Positions 11,520 through 23,283 of a DNA stretch of 64,000 nt are shown here, piece after piece (position 1 is the stretch's first letter; each line of letters begins with the position of its first letter). Below the pieces are notes generated by a model, which was not told where the DNA came from, did not search any database, and saw nothing but the letters and a program-made list of their open reading frames with translations. A program made the position numbers and the translations under genes. This stretch comes from Lytechinus variegatus (Eukaryota > Echinodermata > Echinoidea > Temnopleuroida > Toxopneustidae): the NCBI RefSeq assembly GCF_018143015.1, contig NC_054741.1, positions 60,943,197 to 61,007,196 on the forward strand, read 5' to 3'.

Positions 11520-13060
11520 CAAGGGGAGGGGGGCGGGGGACACTTTTGCCGTTCAATTATCATATGAGGATGGGAAGGCAAGGGCGGCCGAACGAATTTT
11601 CGTTGGGGGTAAAGCCAAAAAATGAAACTCATACATGTACGTCAAAATTGGGACTGTGGTGATATTTTCACCTTAAGATTATCATCTGCTTGAAGTCATT
11701 GTCGGTTTGATAGTGATTAAGTAGAGAATAACTTTTTTGAAGTGACTTCTTATTATGGCAAAATGTATATTTAGGCTTTATTTTTCGGGAGAGGGTATAA
11801 TGAGCGAGCGGCTTGGTAAAACAAATTCAAAGGTGAAGTTGTATAACGTTTTTGTGGTCAGTTATTCTTAAAATGACATTATTGCGAGGTGTTGCGAGCG
11901 TGAATCACAAGCTAAACTTTAGGTTATTTCAATAAAAAATGAAAATTAGTTTTTAAAAATCCGAGCAGATTTCTGCTGTCATTAAAAAGATGTGCATCTA
12001 ACTAAAGAATTAACACGAGCGCAAAACGCGAGCTTAAACATACTGACCAGAAAAGGAACCTGTTAAAGAAAGCATTTAGTGACCTCTTTAGGATGCATAT
12101 TTCACCAATCGAATGAGAGTGCGAAGCGCAAGCTGAAATTTTTCAATATTCCAGCCTGAAAACTTAACTTAACTTGTATTCTTTAAAAAGAGTATTTTAT
12201 TTCGAAAAAACATGAAAAACGGCATATTTATTTTTGAAAAAGGAACTTTTCCATTTTGGAAAATATTAATTCCCCTGTTTTTTATTCGATTTTTGATGCC
12301 CCCTGCCTCCCTCCCGGCGGATCCAACTTTCGTCAAATAGAGGGGGGGGGGGGAATTTTTTAGCCATATTTTCCTTGATCGGCAGTTTAAAGTTGATTTT
12401 TGTTTGTTTCTTTGAAAGGGTAGTCCTAACAGTCAATAATTAGCTTTATCCTTATAAAATAAAGTAAATATGTAATAACATGATAAACCCTTTTTAAATA
12501 ATGCGAGCGCGAGCTATATTTTTGTTAATATGATGGGCAATATGTTTGTGATCTTCAAGGCGAGATGCCTATGTAACTAAATTTAGCTAATAACTGCTAG
12601 CAAGAAGCGCGAACAGAATTTTTAAATATATAAGCTCTGATCTGATCTAAAGGGGACATTTTAAGAACTTTTTGCAGTTAGCCATGAAGACGATGCGTGT
12701 TTTAGCCAATGGCGGCGGAACGTTTTATTATTATTTTTTTTTTTTGGGGGGGGGGCAAAGTAAAAAAAAGGGGACCAATAGGGGCAATTTGGTGCAAACG
12801 GATATTTTCACCATTAGATTATCATCTGTGTAAAGAGGTTGTGTGTTTTTGTAGTAACTAAATTGAGCACAATTTTTTAAGTGATCACTAAACATGCTAA
12901 AGTTATATATTTACGTTTCATTTCTGCGAGCGTAGAGAGCAAGCGGTTTGGGGGAAAAAGTCAAATCTGAAGATGTAAAATTCACCTCTTTGGTCAATAA
13001 TGTGAAAAGGGCATCCTTGTGAGATGTTGCGAGCGAATCACGTGCTCAAACTTTTGGAAA
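11520..13060 (+). repeat. Direct duplication inside the foldback element (11520-11940 and 12700-13060)
   Basis: Both segments contain, in the same order, a GGCGGCCGAACG or GGCGGCGGAACG block, a G-run with AAAGCCAAAAAA or CAAAGTAAAAAAAA, GATATTTTCACC(A/T)TTAGATT-like sequence with ATTATCATCTG, an AGTAGAG/TTGAGCACAA segment, a TTTATTTTTCGGGAGAG/TTCATTTCTGCGAGCG segment, and GAGGTGTTGCGAGCG or GAGATGTTGCGAGCG followed by AATCAC. The offset is about 1.13 kb. Between them (11940-12680) lie further GCGAGCGC-type cores near 12014, 12112, 12502 and 12602. Confidence 0.6.
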
Positions 13061-13423
13061 TTTCATGTGGGCCTAGAATGATGATATTGATATGGATATC
13101 ATTTACCCAGGGAAGCCACTTCAGTTCTGAAAACTATTCTCCCAGCTATTATTATTTTTTTTTACAAGAATGCTATAGAATGTCCAGTTTTCAGGTTGGA
13201 AAATCGGAAAAATTTGGCTCACGTTTCTCGCTCGCATCAAGTATTGTTTATTGAGGAACTCATTCTATTCCTGGTTACAAAAAAAGAAGTATGAAATGTC
13301 CAGTTTTCAGGTTGGAATATCACAAATTTTAAGCTTGCGGTTCGCGCTCTCATTATATAGTTCGTGAGATATATATTCTATTCATGAGTCACTAAATGCA
13401 CTCCTTAAAAGATTACTTTCTGA

Positions 13424-13581
13424 AGCCTGTTGCATAAAACTTTTTACCTGAGAAAACTCTGGTAAAAACTGAAAACTAAGGTTAGTCTGATTTCCGCCAA
13501 TTACTTTAGCACAGGGCAAAAACTCCTGTAAAAACAACCTGAGTTTTCTCATGTAAAAAGTTTCATGCAACGGGCCCCAGG
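13424..13581. mobile_element. Palindromic MITE nested in the foldback element
   Basis: Left end GCCTGTTGCATAAAACTTTT with ACCTGAGAAAACTC. Right end is the near reverse complement, GAGTTTTCTCATGTAAAAAG then TTTCATGCAACGGGCCCCAGG. About 158 bp, non-coding, inserted among GCGAGC-type units. Confidence 0.7.
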
Positions 13582-13589
13582 TCAGTATA

Positions 13590-13745
13590 TAAACAAATTA
13601 CAACTCGCCCTCGCATTTATTCTTTAGAAAGATACACATCTTTCTCACGATTACAAAAAATGCTCCGAATGCTCACTTCACGTCTTGTTACATGAATTAT
13701 AGTTTCAGCTTGCGATTCGCGCTTTCAACATCTCACAAGGATCAT
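13590..13745 (-). repeat. Inverted GCGAGC-type unit in the right half of the foldback element
   Basis: The reverse strand reads ATCCTTGTGAGATGTTG then AAGCGCGAATCGCAAGCTGAAAC, matching 13012-13053 on the plus strand. The internal repeats are therefore also arranged head to head around a centre near 13.35 kb. Confidence 0.6.
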
Positions 13746-14074
13746 TATTAGTATTATTTTTTATTTTTATTACCAGCAGAAGCTTTTATTAAAAATGACA
13801 TCCCCTCCAATACAAATCCTATTATCTAGAGGTTGCTCGCACGCTTCCAACACACTTGATCCCCTGCATCTTTAATTAAACCATTTGCCTATAGGCAGCA
13901 ATTGCTCAGATAAAATCGAAATTAGCCTATGCTTGATCAGGGCGCCATTCTTAATGAAATACATGCTTTGGCCCCAACACACATCATCGATCGTTATTAC
14001 TATCATTGCATAATATCTTGTAATCTTGTAATGACAACATCGTTTTTTTGTTACCAAAATGAATTATTTTCATT

Positions 14075-14473
14075 TTCGGAAATACGAACCTTATTTAATT
14101 TTCGGATTAACGAACCTTATTTCGTTTTCGGATTAACGAACCTTATTTCGTTTTCGGATTAACGAACCTTCGGAATTACGAACCTTATTTCGTTTTCGGA
14201 TTAACGAACCTTCGGAATTACGAACCTTATTTCGTTTTCGGATTAACGAACCTTCGGAATTACGAACCTTATTTTGTTTTCGGATTAACGAACCTTCGGA
14301 ATTACGAACCTTATTTCGTTTTCGGATTAACGAACCTTCGGAATTACGAACCTTATTTCGTTTTCGGATTGACGAACCTTCGGAATTACGAACCTTCGGA
14401 ATTACGAACCTTCGGAAATACGAACCTTCGGAATAACCGAACCTTCGGAATTACGAAGCTTCGGAATTACGAA
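14075..14473 (-). repeat. Right arm minisatellite of the foldback element
   Basis: Reverse complement of the left arm: repeated TTCGGATTAACGAACCTT and CGGAATTACGAACC modules with TATTTCGTTTTCGG spacers. The outermost units lack the spacer, mirroring the left arm. Confidence 0.9.
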
Positions 14474-14481
14474 TGTATGCG

Positions 14482-14490
14482 CAATGTTTC
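14482..14490. repeat. Right target-site duplication CAATGTTTC
   Basis: Identical to 10978-10986. Confidence 0.75.
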
Positions 14491-15070
14491 AAGCCAATAA
14501 ATCAAACATTGAGTCATGACTTTGTATGAAGGCAAACATTTTAGGCTCAAAGTTTGGATTCAACTGTCACACCAACAGACTTGAATCCAAACCGATCATA
14601 GGTAATACGTTGGTTTTGTAGTGATCTTTATTATTCATTCAAATAAATTTCATACATACATAATCAAGGAAATATAAAACAAAATGATAATTGCAGCAGT
14701 ACAATACACAAACTAAATAACAGTGTAATAAACATAGCAGGCAAATTGTATCCGAACAGAGACATAGTCCGAAATCCTGCCAAAATAACATTTCAACAAC
14801 TAATGTATGCAACAAAAGCAAATAATAATAAAAAAAGACGTAACAACTACGCAAAGTGAAAGAATGAATGTATATTGAGCATTCTCCCGCCCTATGACCC
14901 CCCCCCCATCAGACACCAAAGGTGAACAAACTAATATGCACACCAACAACAACAAACAGGAGAAATATACAGAGGAGAAAAAAAACACCATATACATAAA
15001 GGAGAGAGAGAAAAAACAACAACAAACAAAAAAAATAAAAGACAGGAACAATTAACAAAAGAAGAAAAAT

Positions 15071-15305
15071 TTCACAGGAAAAGGTAAAAGCTGAAGAGGA
15101 ATCGGCCTCTCATATTGTGTAAAAGGGAATGTTACATCAAAGATAAAAATGAACAGAAATTGACCCCTCGTGTTGAGTAACAGAGAAGTTTACAGGAAAA
15201 GTTAAAAACTGAAGAGAAATGGGCCTCCTAAGTTGTGTAACAGAGATTTATATGCATCATGTTAAACAAAAACTGAACGGGCATGGGTCTCCCGTGTTGT
15301 ATAAT
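15071..15305 (+). repeat. Four diverged ~60-bp tandem units
   Basis: The consensus runs ACAGGAAAAGTTAAAAACTG, AAGAGAAATGGGCCTCCTAA, then GTTGTGTAACAGAGAAGTTT. The GTTGTGTAAC-like block recurs at about 15114, 15172, 15232 and 15296, giving a spacing of 58-64 bp. Confidence 0.75.
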
Positions 15306-16269
15306 GGGGGGGGGGTATTATACAAGCAAGGTTTTGAGGAATTGTGCCATTATTCTGTAAAACAAGGGGTACCATTATGTCCTTATGAATAAACAGATTT
15401 ATATAAAAACCTTGGTATATATATATACACTGTATATATATATATATAGACATCCATGGATAAAATCCCAAATAATTCATTCAAGGTATATCCCAGACAC
15501 ATAAAAGTCCTGGTGCATCAAACCTCTTTCTATTTTGTTTACTCCAAGCAAACGATTGACAAATATGCAAACGATAAAGTTAAAATAAAAAGCAAATATG
15601 GAGTGACATGTGAGTAGTAACACAGCATTGGATTCGAGAAGCTAGGAGAGAAGTATCATAATGATTTATGATGTTTCGATGTTATCATAATTGCTAAGTA
15701 AACGCTATCTGGAGGCGGATCGTATTGTCAATGATTAAGCTAATATGAAGAAGGAAGTCATAAGGGGCCCCAAGGAGCTATTTTTGGCGCCAAAACATGT
15801 CGGCTATTTGATAATGACTTGTTTCGGATTGCATATCATAGGTCCCGATCTTCTCAGGTAGAGAGAATGTCCTCTGGGGAAAGGTGTGGAATCTCTAGAA
15901 AGGGACAATGCATGCATACCAATCACTTACGGAGATCTACTTGAAATATGAATCCAATAATGTTTATTTTGAAAAACGCTGCACCCATTTGGCAATCTTG
16001 AGTAGCCTGATTTGTTCATTACTTTATAGTTTCAATTTGGGGTACCATTTTTATGACCATCTCTTTATACATTTTGAGCTGCTGTATTTTGTTTTTACAT
16101 CTAGCAGCCGAATAATACTAGGCCTATTTGGGCATTAGCACTTTTATTTTTTCATCCCTTTATTTTGATTTCATCGATTTCTGCATGCTTAGTCAAGGAG
16201 CTTGGCATTGTCCTCTGAAGAGCTAATATTCATTCACTCATTCATTCATTAAAATAAACATTTATTTTC

Positions 16270-16520
16270 TTCCGTTTCATTACATGTAAATTTACGCAAA
16301 GGTAATTACCCAAAGTTGGGCAAAATGGGAACATGCATGTTTGTTGGGTAAAAATATTGTTGGGTACCAAATATTTAGTAAATTTACGAAATGTTGCGTT
16401 GAAATTTACCCTTAAAACATGCATATTATCCAATATTAGGGGGAAAATACCCAGCAAACATGCATGTTCCCTTTCTACCCAATATTGGGTAATTCTTTAC
16501 TCCATGTTTTTAGAGTGTTC
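16270..16520. mobile_element. Inverted-repeat MITE with GGGAACATGCATGTTTG arms
   Basis: GGTAATTACCCAAAGTTGGG and GGGAACATGCATGTTTGTTG on the left are mirrored on the right by CAGCAAACATGCATGTTCCC and CCCAATATTGGGTAATTCTT. The total is about 250 bp and non-coding. Related GTTGGGTA/TACCCAA-type palindromic elements are at 45994 and probably 53360. Confidence 0.6.
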
Positions 16521-17694
16521 TTGCACGACACTTTAACACACGGCACCTGCTTACCGTATATTGTAAATTATTGCCAAAGTATACCTTAAACGGATGAATT
16601 TCTACAACAATGGCAGGTTTAATATCCTGTAATTTTGATTGCTGAGATCTGTCATGAGCCGATGCCCTCTATTGCGTATAGCCTAAGATATGCATGGAAA
16701 AGGAGGTTAAGCGATAAGCTGAGTAAATATCACCTTAGCGTACCATCAGATCTGCTCCCTTCTGAATACTACACATAATCACAATCAAACATAAAATTCC
16801 TTAGCGCTTGCTTAAAGGTAACTGTTTACTTTAATTGTCATAAAGTTTGTAGCGCAAACGATCATCAATATCAAACACAATTGGGGAATTCATGGGTTGC
16901 TGGATGTATGTAGTGACAGATAAAGTTTGAAAGAAGCTAGCTGTCACAAAAGAATCCACAAAATTATTGTATGTTTGAATTAGATACAAATTTTGTTCTG
17001 CGAAGAATTTATGTCGATTACACATAGGCACACGCGAATGAGTGAGACCTAAAACTGTGCATTACACATTATTTTTATCAGAATATAAATTAGGATAATT
17101 GAGGGGTCTGGTGAGATTAAAACAAAAATAATTCACACCCCTACATCCTTAGCCAAAACTAAAAGGTTGTTGAAGTCAACACGTATAGATCCCCTAAAAT
17201 ATATTTTTGTTATAAGCAAAACTGACCCCACGCGACCTTATAAAGTACATGCATTTCAATTTGGATTTATAGCATTCATTCCAAATTAAAAATGTTGATA
17301 TTCAACTCCGAGTCTATTCCAATCTCCTTTTGTTTTTGCCAGATGATGTTAACTAGGCGTTACAAACATTTTAATGACATTTTTACACTGATTTCGTAAT
17401 TGTACATCAAGATCCCAAAAGAAGTTAATATCACGGACCTCACACATTGCTAGGCTGATATGCAGTTGCCTGGTAGCACGGCCATTATGTTGTGAAGTAG
17501 ATTGAAAAGATTACTACATACCCAAGGAAGATTTTATACTATTTGCCTTTTTGGCAAATCATCAAGTACCTTACGTTTCTCATGAATGGAAGACCATTTA
17601 AAGGTGTGTACAATTAAGTTTGTCTAGACCCGTTGGAATGTCTTGTTAAAGGCGTGGTTTTGTTTTGGTCGATTTCACGATAAGCAAATGGTTG

Positions 17695-17882
17695 CAAAGC
17701 GTCGTGGTTCGGCGGTTCTGAGCCTCGCCTCTCAAGTTAGGAGGTCGTGGGTTCTAATCACACCGCGGTAATACATGCAGTGTCCTTTGACAAGACCTCA
17801 ATCTACACATTACCACTCTCTACACAGCTGTGAGCGGGTAGGATGTAGAAGTTATTGCACTACCCCGGTTATTGGCACCTAA
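17695..17882 (+). mobile_element. tRNA-derived SINE (Leu/Ser-like head)
   Basis: The head GTGGTTCGGCGGTTCTGAGC, then GAGGTCGTGGGTTCTAATC (B-box-like at 17750-17759) and ACCGCGG, resembles a degenerate type-II tRNA. It is followed by a body with CAGTGTCCTTTGACAAGACC and CTACACAGCTGTGAGCGGG. The internal A-box is poor and the B-box is one change from GGTTCGAATC, so the copy is old. A 13-base G run follows at 17886. Confidence 0.65.
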
Positions 17883-18729
17883 CAAGGGGGGGGGGGGGCT
17901 AAAATGTGGCTCCATCTTCAAAAATATCTCAAGGAAATAATAGGGAATTGAATTCAAATCCAAGCCTTCTCTTTATGCATTTTTCTTTCGTCTGTCTCAT
18001 TATTTATGATTTTATATTTGTATTGTTCACTCATTTTCTCTTTCTTTTCCCCTAAATTTTGTCACATTACGCAAACCCTCTCTCTTATAGTACTCTTCTG
18101 TCTTCTATTCCTTTTCTGTCTTTATTTTTGTTTCTAATTTTCCACATTTCTTTATTATTTAATAAAGTCCCTATTCTCTGACAGACTTTTTTATCATCAG
18201 TACTTCATGATTCCCTAACTACATTTTAAAATGTACATAGTGGCCGAAATAGTCCTACCAAGGAATTGTTAGTGACGCAACAACAATTCCCAGGTTCTAC
18301 CTTACTAGATACCCCTTTATCGGCCATCGTATCTTTTTTATCATCCCATAGCGCCAATCTATGATAGCTTATTGAACATAATGTTAACGAGGTGCTAATT
18401 ACATTATGATGGTGCCGTAATACAAATACACTTGAAATTCTGATCTCTTGAACGGTGCATTTAGCCTTTAAGGTCGAGTAAAGGTTGTGTTTGAACAGTG
18501 ACATAGCTAGGTCAATCATTAAATAACAGACACAGAACATAGTATAACATTCCGAGTATACTATAGCCTTGCAATACTGTTAAAAATAATGAGCCGAAAA
18601 TTTTGAGGGGGTTGGATTAGGGAAAAAATAGTACACGATTTCTTTAAAAATTGGAAGAGAGCGAAGCATGGAAATAGAAAACTAAATTATAACGATAATT
18701 CAATTAAAATTTGAATTGAATCGACATTT
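17883..18729. other. No gene seen
   Basis: T/C-rich and AT-rich DNA with no supported gene. A 104-codon minus-strand frame at 18226-18540 has no recognisable domain. Confidence 0.4.
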
Positions 18730-18872
18730 CAGGGGCCGCAGAAGCGGAGGGGGGGGGGCTTCAGCCCCCCGCTTTTTTTTCAAAACCGTGTACAAAAAAC
18801 GTAAAAATTACCAAATGATTTTTTTGCATGGTCAGCACCCCTCCAACATTGAAAACCGTTCCGTGGCCCCTG
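18730..18872 (+). mobile_element. CAGGGGCCGC family MITE, copy 1
   Basis: Begins CAGGGGCCGCAGAAGC and ends GTTCCGTGGCCCCTG, its near reverse complement. The interior, with AAAACCGTGTACAAAAA.. and TTTTTTGCATGGTCAGC, is shared with copies at 33163 (minus) and 54978. The CAGGGG start is hAT-like. No convincing 8-bp target duplication at this copy. Confidence 0.75.
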
Positions 18873-19969
18873 TATTTTGTGCTGTTCTTCAAACATAATA
18901 TGCCATTTCCCTTCTTTTATTACAAATCGAGTACCGGTAATAAAAGCAATATAGGGTAAGACAATCGGCTAGATATTTGATGGAAATTTAATGTCGAATA
19001 ACAAAAGGAATGTGTGTTTTTTTTGTAAAGGGTATGGGTTTTCATCAAAATTCTCCTACCAGTACGAAAATGAACAGAAAGGACACCATTCATATTTCAC
19101 TAGGATTTCCGTATCTGTGAGTAAAGTCAAATCTTAACATTTTCTTTCTCTTACTTTGGTAAGAGAGCGAAGATAATGAGCATTTTTCTTAAGATTCGTA
19201 ACTGCGAGTCATTGTGGTTACCAGCAGTGTTCAATTTAGACTGTCGCTCATCAGAAGAAAATGAAGGCCGTTCCATTACAAGACGTGAATAATCAGTGAT
19301 TGTTTCCCATTTTATCTGACTTTTAGTACACATCAGATAATTACAGATATTATTGAGGATATCACCGACTTGCAGTTTAAGACTTCCCAAACTAACTAAT
19401 TGGCAACTGAAGAAGTCTCACCCACCCATCTCAAGTCGGCTTTATTTTTTCCAACTTCAGATTATCGATTTTGGCACTTCTTCATAGAGAGGAAAAACTG
19501 GATAGTGGATTACATTACTGTTATAGTTTTTGTGTTCATATTTCTGTGATTATATTGAATATGAAGTGTTGATGAACCAAAAACAGTTAGGATAGGTACA
19601 GAACATAGGGGGGGGGGGGGGTGATTCAGATTCTGGAAGCAAGGGGAGACTAAGAGTTCATAGAGAGGGGAGGAGACACCGGAGACGCAAAAATGTGAAG
19701 TTCACGGCACACCACAGAGGTGACGAGTTTAATTCCCGCCTAATTACTTCCGAACCTTGGGGCAGACCGACTTGGGGCATACGCGTCGTCTGCTGACGGG
19801 GTTCGATACACTGACAGGGGCGAGTTCCTGGAAAGCAAGGCGAGACGATGTGACATCATGAACTGATTTTCACGGGACTGCGTCACACCGTGATCACAAG
19901 CGAGAGAGGTCAAGGAGGAAAGTACCAAGGGTTTCCCCTCCGCCAAGTGAACTTTCACCGTACATACTC

Positions 19970-20200
19970 CGGGCACCTGACTCCGAGCAACCGTTATTAC
20001 CCCCTCCTATACAATACATCCTACTCCCCTCTACCAAAGTTCATCCGAAGGAGTGTCACATATTTTTGGCACCAGACCTTAACAACAAACCTCGTTATTT
20101 CCCCCTCCTACAATACTTTTTACTCCCCTCTACCGAATTTCATCGGGAAACCGGTTGCATACCCCGGGCACCTATCACCAACACCTCCCCCTGCGTTCCG
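19970..20200 (+). repeat. Imperfect tandem dimer, ~101-bp period
   Basis: CGTTATTACCCCCTCCTA with ACTCCCCTCTACCAAAGTTC, then a GGGCACC/GGCACCAGACC block, occurs twice at about 19992 and 20093. The C-rich composition opens a long plus-strand frame, which is not a gene on this evidence. Confidence 0.6.
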
Positions 20201-20576
20201 CTTTCATATACCGAAAACCCTTCAATTTAGGGAATCGCATATACTTCCTTTCTACGTCTACACCTCCCACTCTACTTCAAAAGCAGATGATGTGATCTGT
20301 ACTCCTCCCTTTTTATAACCGTCTATTCTATCACAAGATTTTGTATGCCAATATGGTACCCCACACTCTTGACGTCACACGCAAGTTAAACGCGGTCTGC
20401 ATTCTGCACCCATATGCAAATTTGAAGAAATGTCATAAGAAGTATTCTAGGCAAGGAGATGAGACCAGCAACCCATCGTCAATTCCTGACTGAAATTAAC
20501 TTTTGCACTCATCCTATTGAAATTTGATAGCAGCTTTACGCATTATTTCGCTTCTGTCTGCACCAGTCCATACACC

Positions 20577-20850
20577 TTTACCAAATGATCTTACACCGGT
20601 AAAGTTGTACCTGATCCCACCCTTCTTCCCCTCTCTTGGTCTCATCTGCACCCCTCCGCATCCCTTTACACTGTTTGAAGTGGTGCCTGGCCTTAGCATC
20701 TCTTCTCTTAACCCCTTTACCAAAATGAACGTACACAGTAGAAGTCGAACCTGGCCCCACCCTTCCCCCTCTCTTCTGACCTTAATCTACCAGATGATTC
20801 AAGGAGCACCCCTGCAAAGAAGCCATGCAGTCGTGTTTACTGCACAAAGA
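20577..20850 (+). repeat. Imperfect tandem dimer, ~138-bp period
   Basis: CTTTACCAAATGATCTTACAC..CCCACCCTTCTTCCCCTCTC is repeated about 138 bases later as CTTTACCAAAATGAACGTAC..CCCACCCTTCCCCCTCTCTT. Confidence 0.55.
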
Positions 20851-22432
20851 TCTTGATAATGCGTCAAACGTGTACCTCTTCCATTAACCCAACTCCAACA
20901 TCTTATTTTTTCATCAAGAAAGCAGTTCTGGTCAATTAAGACAGTGTACAAGATGGTTGTGAACAAAAGGGAACGGGAGCCTCCTTATGGCGAAGAAGAT
21001 TACCCATCAAACACTTTTGTTCATTCGCAATCTTTACCCTGTGTCATGGTGACATTGTATTAAACAAAGGTTCAACCGTTTTCTGTGGCTGAAACAGCGG
21101 TGCCTTCTTTACTTTTTTTTTAGAATGATGAAATATTATTGCATCAATCGGTGGTTAGGCGCGATTTTAGAGAAGACTCCGTTCGACAAGCCTACGGCTA
21201 ATCATGGACCTAATCAAGATTTCGTACATTTTACACCTCGTTTGACATGTTTCATTTTCAATAAGCTCATTACCACTGAAATGCTTGGTAATTTTATGCC
21301 TAGTACGTGTAATATAGCAATGTTTTCAATGAAAAGCGCTTGAGAGACGAATGGAAATAATGAGAAAAAGATATATTGAATGCATTCCTATATATTGTGC
21401 CGTATATTGGCACCTCAGGCGAAGATAAACCAGTTATTCCAGATCTAGCGATAACGACATCTAGGTCGCGTATAGATAAAGAATTTTTGATAGTTATGAA
21501 CCAAAAAAAAGGTGGAAGCGACGGTTAAAACTGAATTTGGATGCAGACATTTTGGCGATTACAAGCAATAAATGACACAATTATGATTTGGGTAACAGAT
21601 CGGGAAATACTTTAGGGTGATAATTCCAGCATTATCGTTTAGATTTCGTCTGATTTATCCTCGTTAGCGTCAATTTGAAAAATGAAATTGTAAAAGGTCA
21701 TTATGATATGGCGTCTCCACCATTGACCTAAAATGCATTCTTTTCAAGTATAACCTTCAACTGTTGACATAGTATTTCTCAAATGAGAAATGTACGCCTG
21801 GATAGAAATAGGGAACGTGCAGAAAAAAATCATTCACAGAATAAATGGTTTGTCGGTCATAAATGAAATCCATGGAACGATTGTAAAAAGATAGCATTCT
21901 GCAGACAGGACACTAAACATAAATGTGCAATCGTTGATTTTGAACAAGCCTAAAATCCAGCATGGAATTTTCAGTCCACTCATAAATCCGCGAAAAATAG
22001 AGAGAACCGTCGAATTGTTCACATTTTCAATAGAATTGGATGTATAAAACTAAAAGATTGATGAAAATTAAATAATCGACAACAACAACAAAATACCATC
22101 CGAAGTCATCCAAAATATTAAGGAGATTTAGAGATAGCAATTTATCATCGTGATAACGAGAAAATATTATGAACTCTGGTTGCCAAGTACATTCGACAAC
22201 GAAACGATGACTTGGATAAAGAGAGAAACAAAATAATGTGATGAACTTTTAAAGAAATTTGATGTACAGGAAGAGAGTTATATAGCATTGTCATGATTGT
22301 TAAATTGTGATTTGCGATTTTAGGTTATGAAATCTTGATAATCTTCTTTAACTTTCAATGGTTAACGTGATTGGCTATCATTGATTTGACTTTTTAAAAA
22401 TCTGAGCTAGAAGGTCACACTTGTCACCTGTG

Positions 22433-22449
22433 TGTGTGTGTGTGTGTGA
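22433..22449. repeat. (GT)n microsatellite
   Basis: A short run of TG dinucleotides. Confidence 0.85.
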
Positions 22450-23005
22450 TATGTTACAAAAATTTAGCCCAGAAAAAAAATCGCGTCCGGAAATCATTAT
22501 TTAGTGCTTCAAATAGTGAAATATAAAGTAACCGGAAACACCATCTGAATTTCATCCCATACACTTATGTGTTTTATTTCAGTGTCTTTAAGACGCCTAA
22601 TTACAAAATAGGGTTTCCTTGCATTTTTAGCTATTCATTCTCAATAATGGTTGTTTTCAAGGTTTCTTTTAGTTCTATTACATGTACTTGTACACATGTT
22701 TCATCTTGGTTTGGTAATTTTTTAAATCGGCTGCTCACAAAGTTAAATAATATAGCTTTAAAGGATCTTTCCTCCCTCTCTACACTGATCAATGATATAG
22801 TCATAGAAGTTTGGGTTTTCATCCTCGTTTAAAAGGACCCGTCATCCAGGGAGCTCAATCGCACAGTGGGTCCCCTGCCATAGGTTCATGCACTCAAGTG
22901 CTAGTCTTGATACATAAACCTTTTCATAAAACAATTTGAAATATATAATGAACATGAATTTTGGTTAAAAATTCGTGACTGCTATTTGATCTTCATTGGA
23001 TATCA

Positions 23006-23283
23006 GGGCTCCGTCCTACAAAGAGTTGTGACTGATACGATCAACTACAACTATCGAAAGCAAGGAACGTCCACATCTAAAATGAATTTTGTTAAAGTGA
23101 AATGTTTTCTTGAAAATAACGGATGCTCGTATACATTCATTGTTGTCTTGATAATTCAGTGTACTCCCTCCTTGTTTAAAAATACAGTGTGCAAATATCC
23201 GGTAAGAAAAATTATGACGATGATGGATTTCAATGTATTGGAGGTTGATCGAATCAATCGCAACTATTTGTAAGACGTGGCCC
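23006..23283. mobile_element. GGGCCCCGTC palindromic MITE, copy 1
   Basis: Left terminus GGGCTCCGTCCTACAAAGAG then TTGTGACTGATACGATCAAC. The right terminus, on the reverse strand, reads GGGCCACGTCTTACAAATAG then TTGCGATTGATTCGATCAAC. The interior includes an ACGTCCACATCTAAAATG block shared with copies at 26205 and 28451. About 278 bp. Frames inside it on both strands are non-genic. Confidence 0.8.

Larger units (their letters stand above)
10987..14481. mobile_element. Foldback (TU/FB-like) transposable element, ~3.5 kb
   Basis: The ends are two long inverted arrays made of the same short tandem subrepeat, facing each other. The left arm (about 10994-11490) runs GGTTCGTTAATCCGAAAACG and variants. 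The right arm (about 14075-14473) is the reverse complement, CGTTTTCGGATTAACGAACC. The outermost sequences mirror each other (CCGAAGCTTCGTAATTCCGA on the left, its reverse complement on the right). CAATGTTTC occurs immediately outside both ends (10978-10986 and 14482-14490), which fits a 9-bp target-site duplication. Arms of tandem subrepeats plus 8-9-bp duplications are the hallmarks of foldback elements such as sea urchin TU and Drosophila FB. The interior has no transposase reading frame, so the copy is non-autonomous. It contains repeated GCGAGC-type units and a nested MITE. Confidence 0.85.
14491..17694. other. Gene-free interval with minisatellite and MITE
   Basis: Holds the ~60-bp tandem array at 15071-15305, a TA-rich stretch around 15416-15450 and an inverted-repeat element at 16270-16520. 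The remainder shows no exon or RNA gene. Confidence 0.4.
18873..23005. other. Gene-free interval with small tandem duplications
   Basis: Holds a 14-base G run at 19608, two imperfect tandem duplications (about 19970-20200 and 20577-20850) and a GT microsatellite at 22433-22449. No coding exon could be supported. Confidence 0.4.

Noticed and set aside
10994-14473. CRISPR-like reading of the regularly repeated TTCGTTAATCCGAAAACG units
   Set aside because: The spacers are not unique, the arrays are inverted copies of each other with a target duplication, and the genome is eukaryotic. It is a foldback transposon.
18226-18540. 104-codon minus-strand frame
   Set aside because: No recognisable domain or exon signals.
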